This document shows, piece after piece, positions 6,928 to 10,959 of a stretch of 10,959 nucleotides of DNA. The translations under genes were made by a program, and so were the position numbers. The stretch is from Candidatus Poribacteria bacterium (GTDB lineage: Bacteria > Poribacteria > WGA-4E > WGA-3G): contig RKRO01000253.1 of NCBI GenBank assembly GCA_007571355.1, positions 1 to 10,959 of the forward strand, in the 5' to 3' direction. The number at the start of each line of letters is the position of its first letter. Position 1 is the first letter of the stretch. The notes under the pieces were generated by a model. The model did no database searches. It had not been told where the DNA came from and saw only the letters and a list, made by a program, of their open reading frames with translations.

Positions 6928-8157
6928 TTATTGTTGTCCTTCTTCCACTGCTATTGCGTTTTCTATCTCTTCCTCTGTGAGTTGGAAGTCAAACACCGCT
7001 TCACCTTCATCGACTGTTTCTGCATCCGTGTCCGGGGTTGCGACTCCTTGAATCTGTTCTATGGGTTGTGTCGTCTCCTGTCCGGCGGCTTCTGTCGTTT
7101 CGAGTTTCTTTGAAGTACCGCCGAGGATCGTCAAAACCACAATCCCGACGACGCAGATGCTTGTGACCGTCAGCGCGATGGGACGCTTCCAGAGAACAGT
7201 ACGTTCACTTTTATCTAAGAACGGAAGGAAAAGGAGTAGCAGCATGCCGACCGTCGGGATCACAAACGTCCCAATAATTTCAAAGGGTCCTTGGAAATAC
7301 TTCAGCAGTTGAAACAGGAACAGGAAATACCACTCTGGGCGCGGGTCGTAATCCGCGTTCGTCGGATCAGCAACATCTTCAAGCGGAACAGGGACGAACA
7401 ACGCAACAGCAGCGAGTATGACAAAGAGGATCAGCATGCCGACAACGTCTTCAAATACCTGATGCGGATAAAACGGTTTTCCGGTACTCATTTCCTCCGG
7501 TGTATTCTTTGGTGTGCCTGAGGATCCGTAATATCGGACAAAGAAGAGATGCGCGCCTACTAACCCGAAGACCAACCACGGCAGCCAGATGGTGTGGAGC
7601 GCGTAAAACCTTGACAGCGTCACTGCGCCGATCTCTGTTCCGCCGCGCAACACCTTCGCCACGAAATCACCTAATCCGGGGGCAGTACTGGCAATTTCCA
7701 CCCCGACGACCGTTGCCCAATACGCCTTCTCATCCCACGGAAGCAGGTAACCTGTGAACCCGAAACCGAGTACCACTAATAGCAAAAGAACACCGAATAT
7801 CCACGTCAATTCCCGCGGGGCTTTGTATGAACTGTAGAGCACGACACGAAGCAGGTGCAGGACAACAATGATGACCAGCGCACTGGCACCCCAGTGGTGT
7901 AAACCGCGCACGAACGCACCGAACGGTACCTCTGTGCTGATGTAGGTTACAGCGTTGTGTGCGTGTTCTGGGGAAGGCGAATAGTAGAACGCCAGAAACG
8001 CACCCGTAGCCGCTTGCAATAGCAGCAGAAACATCGCCAGACTACCGAAGGAGAAAAGCAGATTGATATGTTTCGGCAGCGGTTTCCGCAGATGTGCGTC
8101 CAGTGCCGCTAACGGGAGACGTTCACGCAGAAATTGTTTTATCCCAATGTAGCTCAT
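6928..8157 (-). CDS. cytochrome b of a bc/b6f-type quinol oxidoreductase
   Basis: The 409-residue integral membrane protein carries the two b haems and quinone sites of the complex. Haem ligands are H87/H101 in helix B (13 residues between) and H188/H203 in helix D (14 between); the longer helix D spacing is the cytochrome b6 pattern. The position of the Cys that anchors haem ci in b6 is Ser36 here. The Qo motif is PEWY (274-277). Both the b6-like and subunit-IV-like halves are in one chain. Residues about 350-409 form an acidic soluble tail with no haem motif. ATG at 8157 shares its A with the Rieske stop (TGATG) and has AAGGAGT upstream, so it is preferred over TTG 8160. Transcribed after the Rieske gene and before the methyltransferase. 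Confidence 0.93.
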   Translation of the reverse strand: MSYIGIKQFLRERLPLAALDAHLRKPLPKHINLLFSFGSLAMFLLLLQAATGAFLAFYYSPSPEHAHNAVTYISTEVPFGAFVRGLHHWGASALVIIVVLHLLRVVLYSSYKAPRELTWIFGVLLLLVVLGFGFTGYLLPWDEKAYWATVVGVEIASTAPGLGDFVAKVLRGGTEIGAVTLSRFYALHTIWLPWLVFGLVGAHLFFVRYYGSSGTPKNTPEEMSTGKPFYPHQVFEDVVGMLILFVILAAVALFVPVPLEDVADPTNADYDPRPEWYFLFLFQLLKYFQGPFEIIGTFVIPTVGMLLLLFLPFLDKSERTVLWKRPIALTVTSICVVGIVVLTILGGTSKKLETTEAAGQETTQPIEQIQGVATPDTDAETVDEGEAVFDFQLTEEEIENAIAVEEGQQ

Positions 8158-8624
8158 CAAGACTCCTTCACGTATAAGATACCTGCTTCGACTTTAGTTT
8201 CCAGTTTCTGCAAGGGGTCTGGTGGCGGCCCAGCAATAACGGCACCCGTCTTATCGAATATCGCCCCGTGGCACGGGCAAAGGAAGGATTCCTGTTTTTC
8301 ATCCCACCGGACGAGGCAACCGAGGTGTGAGCAGGTTCGTGAAAAGACATCCCATTCTCCGTTGCCAGCGTCGGTCACGTAGACAGAACGTTTTTTCGTT
8401 GCTTTGACCCACCCGTCTTTTGCCGTGAAGGTATAGTCCACTTTTTTGAATCGGCTGTTTTTGAGTCGGTCTGCAAGCCCCAAATCGACCCATTTCGATT
8501 CTCCCTTTTTGAAAGCAGGTGAAATCGCGAATCCGATGAGCGGAATACCGGCGGCGAGGCTTATCAGTCCACCAATAAACGCAGTTGCGATTTCTAAAAA
8601 TGAACGTCGGCTCTTTTTCTTCAT
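8157..8624 (-). CDS. Rieske [2Fe-2S] subunit of the cytochrome bc/b6f-type complex
   Basis: The 155-residue product starts at ATG 8624, with GGAGA (complement of 8631-8635) upstream. The start gives a twin-arginine signal-anchor SRRSFLE (5-11), followed by a hydrophobic helix (about 13-37), so the folded domain faces the periplasm. Box I CSHLGC (98-103) and box II CPCHG (116-120) give cluster ligands C98/H100 and C116/H119 and the disulfide pair C103-C118. GPPPDP (132-137) is the Pro loop covering the cluster. After box II the sequence is GAIFD, so the Ser and Tyr that hydrogen-bond the cluster in mitochondrial proteins are Ala121 and Phe123. It accepts one electron from quinol at the Qo site and passes it to a cytochrome c not found in this window. 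It is coupled to cytochrome b by a TGATG junction. Confidence 0.95.
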   Translation of the reverse strand: MKKKSRRSFLEIATAFIGGLISLAAGIPLIGFAISPAFKKGESKWVDLGLADRLKNSRFKKVDYTFTAKDGWVKATKKRSVYVTDAGNGEWDVFSRTCSHLGCLVRWDEKQESFLCPCHGAIFDKTGAVIAGPPPDPLQKLETKVEAGILYVKES

Positions 8625-8678
8625 GGGGTTTCTCCATGCACAACCTAAATGAAGTTTCACTAAATATTTCGGTAATTG

Positions 8679-8740
8679 ACGTGCAATGAATTGCCCTACT
8701 ACAAACGGACCTGCTCGTAGTAGTGCGATTCATCGCACGT
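8679..8740. repeat. 62-base imperfect palindrome (24-bp arms, 14-base loop)
   Basis: Arm 8679-8702 pairs with 8717-8740 with three mismatches in 24, around loop 8703-8716. Each arm also holds a smaller perfect palindrome, GCAAT-GA-ATTGC on the left and TGCGAT-TC-ATCGCA on the right, so a cruciform or branched fold is possible. It lies in the 177-base gap between the oxidoreductase and Rieske genes. No T-run follows on either strand, which speaks against a simple terminator. It could be a REP/MITE-like dispersed element or a regulatory hairpin in the Rieske leader. Confidence 0.75.
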
Positions 8741-8801
8741 TTAGTTTATACTACACAAACAGTTTTCCTCGCCTACAACCTAACAGGTCACGGGACAAAG
8801 A

Positions 8802-9866
8802 TTACCGCTTCCGCGTTTGTCCTTCAAACGGCGTACGCAGATCGTATCGTCCCTCTTCAAGGACAGGCAGCGTACCGTCGTTAACCATGAGTTCGAGCGG
8901 CAATTCTTTCGTTTTCATCGGCATAGTGACAACGTTCTTGATCCGTAAAGACTCATAGATAGCCAGCATAATTTCGAGGGTATAGCGGGCTTGCACACCA
9001 CTGCCACGGTGATCGGAGATGTCGCCTTCAATCCACTCGATTAACTCTTGGAATTGGTTCTTCGGCTCTGGTGGCGGTGTGATGGTTTGCCATCCCTGCG
9101 CCTCTCCGTTTTGGAGTAGGAGCGTGCCGTCAGGGCCGTTGCGAATTTGCCCTTCCGTACCGGCGATTTTGGGCATTGCAACGGACGGTTCCGGCAAGTC
9201 ACCTTCATAGATACCGCGGGCACCGTCTTCAAAGCAGACGAACCCCATACAGAGGTCCTCGCAGATCGTACGGCGTTCCCACCGGTCAGTCGTACGGGAG
9301 GTCTGCCCGATCACCCATAACGTCTCAGGATCAGACAAAATGAAACGCCAGCCATCAATCGCGTGTGTGCCTGTATTCAACAGTCCAGCGTGCCTTTTGG
9401 CACTGTGGTGGACAGTTGTCGGTTCACCAATCGCGCCTGCGGCGACGAGTCTACGTGTCTCTATATTTGCAGGCGCGTATCGCCCTTGGTGACCGATGAT
9501 AAGTTTGACATCGTTTGCTTCACAAGCCTCAAGCATAGCGTCAGCTTGCCCAAGTGAAGCTGCCATCGGTTTCTCACCAATAATACCTTTCACACCTGCC
9601 TTCGCTGCCGCGACGGTGGCTTCCGCACGCGGGCCCTGCCATGTTGTAACACTGACGATGTCCAAATCCTCTTTCGCTAACATTTCGTCAACATCGGTAT
9701 AGATAGCGGGGACATCGTACTCGTCAGCGACCCGTTTCGCCGATTCTTCATAGATGTCCATCGCTGCGACGACTTCTGCGCTTGGGTTCTTTTCCCATGC
9801 TCTGGAGTGGGATCTACCCATCCCACCACAACCGATGATTCCAACGCGATATGTCTGATCTGCCAT
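8802..9866 (-). CDS. Gfo/Idh/MocA family NAD(P)-dependent oxidoreductase
   Basis: The 354-residue product is of full family length. The N-terminal Rossmann fold opens with VGIIGCGGMGRSH (8-20; GxGxxG-type nucleotide loop); the acidic residue at D37 (AMDIYE) ends strand 2 and favours NAD. GEKPMA (97-102) is the hallmark EKP motif with catalytic Lys99. The C-terminal alpha/beta domain has GTHAIDGWRF (166-175), where His168 and Asp171 match the usual catalytic/substrate residues (H/D near GxHxxD). Such enzymes oxidise or reduce sugars, inositols or their derivatives. ATG 9866 is fixed by AAGGAGA (complement of 9875-9881), eight bases upstream, and a promoter lies at 9926-9954. It is divergent from the dehydratase gene, suggesting a shared sugar pathway. 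Substrate unknown. Confidence 0.93.
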   Translation of the reverse strand: MADQTYRVGIIGCGGMGRSHSRAWEKNPSAEVVAAMDIYEESAKRVADEYDVPAIYTDVDEMLAKEDLDIVSVTTWQGPRAEATVAAAKAGVKGIIGEKPMAASLGQADAMLEACEANDVKLIIGHQGRYAPANIETRRLVAAGAIGEPTTVHHSAKRHAGLLNTGTHAIDGWRFILSDPETLWVIGQTSRTTDRWERRTICEDLCMGFVCFEDGARGIYEGDLPEPSVAMPKIAGTEGQIRNGPDGTLLLQNGEAQGWQTITPPPEPKNQFQELIEWIEGDISDHRGSGVQARYTLEIMLAIYESLRIKNVVTMPMKTKELPLELMVNDGTLPVLEEGRYDLRTPFEGQTRKR

Positions 9867-9925
9867 CTCTTTTGTCTCCTTATCTTAAGTAACTTGCAAA
9901 CCAACCACCTAAAATCGTGTGGACT

Positions 9926-9954
9926 ATCTTATCATCTCATGCTATTTTTGTCAA
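9926..9954 (-). promoter_or_regulatory. sigma-70-type promoter for the Gfo/Idh/MocA gene
   Basis: Read on the minus strand, a perfect -35 TTGACA (complement of 9949-9954) is followed after exactly 17 bases by TAAGAT (complement of 9926-9931), a 4-of-6 match to the -10. Transcription would start near 9919, about 50 bases before the ATG at 9866. Confidence 0.6.
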
Positions 9955-10065
9955 ATTTTTTCTGCTAATCCTTTGTATCGTTTTCCTTGACAAACTTCCT
10001 GAAATGTTGCAAACTATAAGCAGCGATATAGACTTGGAGACGACATCGAAAGAGGGGATGACCAG

Positions 10066-10959
10066 ATGGCAGCTTATGAAGATAAAGGTTCTGAAATTCG
10101 GGTGACAAACCTTGAGGTTTACCCGATGGGTGTGAAAGCCTACGTTAAGATTGAAACCAATATGGGTGTTACGGGTTGGGGTGAGATCAACAACATGGAG
10201 ACAACCGTCACTTGTGCGTTAGCGCGTTCCTTGTCCGAAATGATTATTGGGGAGAACCCAACGCGGATTGAGCATCATTGGCAACGCTTGTTCCGTGCGC
10301 ATCGCAATATCCGAGGTGGGGGGTTGATGGTCCATACCATCTCCGCGATTGATATGGCGTTGTGGGATATTGCAGGAAAACTCTGGGGCGTGCCGGTCTA
10401 TCGCTTACTTGGAGGCCCCTGTCGCGATAAGATTTGGAAATATCCGAGTCCAAAAGCGATCAAAACGGGACCCGGAGGCTCTAAACCATTTGCTGGCACC
10501 CCGGATGAGATCGCCGATCTCGTTCAACGTGTACAAGATGCGCGGGAGAAAGTCGGTGCTGATGGCGCAGTAATGTTTGATGCACATAGCTGCTTACCAC
10601 CACCGATTCTTAAACAGTTTGCAGGGTACCTGCAACCCGACGACCTGCTCTTTTTAGAAGAAGCGTGGGTGCCGGGCAACATTGAGGTGATGCGCAAAAT
10701 TCGGGAGTCCGTACCCGTGCCGCTGGCAACTGGAGAGCGCGATCGCACAATATGGGAAGTCCGCGAAATCCTTGAAGCACAGGTGGTTGACATTCTTCAA
10801 CCCGATGTCGGACACGGCGGCGGTATTACGCAGGTCAAGAAGGTCGCTGCACTTGCAGAAGCGCATCACGTCCCGATCGCACCGCACTGCACGATGTCCT
10901 ATCTCGGTCTCACCGCCAGTTTTCACTTATCCGCAGCCGTGCCATTTTTCCTTATCCAC
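10066..10959 (+). CDS. mandelate racemase/enolase-superfamily dehydratase (D-galactonate dehydratase-like), 3' partial
   Basis: Starts at ATG 10066 after GAGGGG (10052-10057) and runs off the window; 298 residues are visible. N-terminal capping domain: TGWGE (36-40) through IDMALWDIAGKLWGVPVYRLLGG (95-117). Barrel active site: D172-A-H174, E198 (FLEEAW), E224 (ATGERD), D247 (ILQPD) and H274 (APHC). The spacing between these fits the D183/H185, E209, E235, D258, H285 set I remember for E. coli DgoD, so metal ligands and the Asp-His dyad are all present. This points to syn/anti dehydration of a sugar acid to a 2-keto-3-deoxy acid. Odd: between RDKI (120-123) and AIKTGP (131-136) only seven residues are left where DgoD has about 27, so the first barrel strand and helix seem missing. 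Divergent from the Gfo/Idh/MocA gene. Confidence 0.88.
   Translation, partial: MAAYEDKGSEIRVTNLEVYPMGVKAYVKIETNMGVTGWGEINNMETTVTCALARSLSEMIIGENPTRIEHHWQRLFRAHRNIRGGGLMVHTISAIDMALWDIAGKLWGVPVYRLLGGPCRDKIWKYPSPKAIKTGPGGSKPFAGTPDEIADLVQRVQDAREKVGADGAVMFDAHSCLPPPILKQFAGYLQPDDLLFLEEAWVPGNIEVMRKIRESVPVPLATGERDRTIWEVREILEAQVVDILQPDVGHGGGITQVKKVAALAEAHHVPIAPHCTMSYLGLTASFHLSAAVPFFLIH

Noticed and set aside
8625..8660. Upstream start adding 12 residues to the Rieske protein
   Set aside because: The ATG at 8624 has a GGAGA site and places the twin-arginine signal at the N-terminus, as expected.
8679..8740. Palindrome as a Rho-independent terminator of the oxidoreductase gene
   Set aside because: No T-run follows the hairpin on the minus strand, and the distance from the stop is about 60 bases.
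9987..10020. Perfect TTGACA (9987-9992) with TATAAG (10015-10020) as a promoter for the dehydratase gene
   Set aside because: The spacer is 22 bases, too long for a normal sigma-70 promoter, and the hexamer at 17-18 bases is poor. A promoter must exist somewhere in this gap, but this one is not supported.
9917..10105. Open frame on the + strand just before the dehydratase gene
   Set aside because: It starts in the promoter region and runs out of frame into the dehydratase gene, which has clear enolase-family motifs; no protein signature in the short frame.

Overview
The window reads as ordinary chromosome of an uncultured Gram-negative-type bacterium. It has a lipoprotein signal, a Tat-targeted Rieske protein and a cytochrome b complex. 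The mix of an FGE-like/c-haem protein, a Gfo/Idh/MocA oxidoreductase, a mandelate-racemase/enolase dehydratase, an amidohydrolase-2 protein and small KAEG-repeat membrane proteins is what I associate with Candidatus Poribacteria or related Planctomycetes-like lineages. That placement is recall and inference, not proof. No rRNA, tRNA, CRISPR array, insertion sequence or phage gene was seen.

Layout. Positions 1-1323 (+) hold the 3' part of a protein joining a c-type haem motif to a formylglycine-generating-enzyme-like domain that lacks the catalytic cysteines; a hairpin terminator candidate follows. Positions 1407-2646 (+) are visibly AT-richer and carry a probable HEPN-domain protein and a two-helix membrane peptide. 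The next 280 bases hold what looks like a decayed signal-peptide remnant and then a good sigma-70 promoter. That promoter precedes a nitroreductase (2930-3499) and a small membrane/coiled-coil protein (3530-3949). An amidohydrolase (3938-4774, -) and a TPR lipoprotein (4751-5578, +) are divergent and overlap at their starts.

Positions 5478-8624 (-) form one co-directional run: Rieske protein, cytochrome b, then a DNA methyltransferase. The Rieske stop and cytochrome b start overlap as TGATG, so these two are translationally coupled and form the core of a quinol-oxidising bc/b6f-type complex. No cytochrome c1 or f gene lies in the window. Upstream of them is a 62-base near-perfect palindrome (8679-8740). 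Next come a Gfo/Idh/MocA oxidoreductase (8802-9866, -) with a well-formed promoter, and divergently a D-galactonate-dehydratase-type enolase-superfamily gene (10066 to the window end, +).

Working together: a sugar dehydrogenase family, a lactonase-type amidohydrolase family and a sugar-acid dehydratase family all occur here, which would suit oxidative, non-phosphorylative sugar breakdown. They are not one operon, so this link is inference. The best candidates for something unusual are the haem/pseudo-FGE fusion, the HEPN gene with its membrane neighbour, the palindrome, and the low-potential signature of the Rieske protein. I did not find a clear new multi-gene system.
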